A stretch of 6,854 bases of DNA from the NCBI GenBank assembly GCA_012960055.1, contig DUCA01000029.1:476-7329 (forward strand), read 5' to 3'. This document shows positions 6,753 to 6,854 of the stretch, in pieces. The translations under genes were made by a program, and so were the position numbers. The DNA comes from Cycloclasticus sp. Lineage in GTDB: Bacteria; Pseudomonadota; Gammaproteobacteria; Methylococcales; Cycloclasticaceae. The notes beneath the pieces are model-generated. The model did no database searches and was not told the origin of the DNA. It saw nothing but the letters and a program-made list of their open reading frames with translations. Each line of letters opens with the position of its first letter. The first letter of the stretch is position 1.

Positions 6753-6854
6753 TTATCCTTTTCCCGTATGACCAAAGCCGCCTTCGCCTCGGTGGCTACC
6801 ATCAAAGTTTTCTACCTGCTGAAATTCAACTTGCTCGACCGGCACAAAGACTAA
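6753..6854 (-). CDS. dut: dUTP diphosphatase, C-terminal 33 codons
   Basis: This is the tail of the trimeric dUTPase, which hydrolyses dUTP to dUMP and pyrophosphate, keeping uracil out of DNA and feeding dTMP synthesis. Only the last 33 residues lie in the window; the start is beyond the right edge. The segment begins LVFVPVEQVEFQQVENFD, like the FVPVVQAEFNLVEDFD stretch of E. coli Dut. It ends with motif V, RGEGGFGHTG, the flexible glycine-rich arm whose phenylalanine stacks on uracil in a neighbouring subunit's site. The TAA stop is at 6753-6755, 4 bases before algC. The position upstream of algC and argB is the order I know from Pseudomonas, where dfp/coaBC precedes dut. Confidence 0.95.
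   Translation of the reverse strand, partial: LVFVPVEQVEFQQVENFDGSHRGEGGFGHTGKG
6756..6762 (-). promoter_or_regulatory. Ribosome binding site of algC, overlapping the end of dut
   Basis: The minus strand reads AAAAGGA here, 7 bases before the ATG at 6746-6748. It covers the last dut codons and the first base of the dut stop. It decides the algC start in favour of 6748 over the upstream ATG at 6805 and suggests that ribosomes finishing dut re-initiate on algC. Confidence 0.75.

Overview
The window reads as chromosomal housekeeping DNA from a gammaproteobacterium with moderate GC by eye. The grounds are the single-chain (homodimeric-type) pyruvate dehydrogenase E1 of 892 residues followed directly by a lipoyl E2, and the order dut-algC-argB, which I recall from Pseudomonas and related marine Gammaproteobacteria. 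I cannot name the genus from sequence alone. No plasmid, phage, transposon, CRISPR or RNA-gene signature is visible.

Layout. Positions 1-3537 carry the minus-strand aceE-aceF operon. aceE is complete (3537 down to 859). aceF starts at 838, 20 bases after the aceE stop, and runs off the left edge after 279 codons. Positions 3538-3756 are a divergent intergenic region with a plausible aceE promoter. Positions 3757-4403 hold a plus-strand gene that is broken. An intact 61-codon beginning encodes a signal peptide and the start of a DUF4124-type domain; recognisable remnants of the rest lie downstream after a one-base frameshift and several stops. Positions 4400-6854 hold a second minus-strand operon: the last 33 codons of dut, then algC (start re-assigned to 6748), then argB. 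argB and the decayed gene end tail to tail, with their stop codons overlapping.

How the genes work together. AceE and AceF are the first two components of the pyruvate dehydrogenase complex, which turns pyruvate into acetyl-CoA; no E3 (lpd) gene is in view. The second operon groups three unrelated housekeeping steps: dUTP clearance (Dut), hexose-phosphate isomerisation for envelope polysaccharide (AlgC) and the second step of arginine synthesis (ArgB, of the long N-terminal-helix type expected to be inhibited by arginine).

I looked for an undescribed system and did not find one. The most notable item is the decayed DUF4124 gene: an automatic annotation would probably report only a 61-aa protein there. 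The other observations are start-site and regulatory details.
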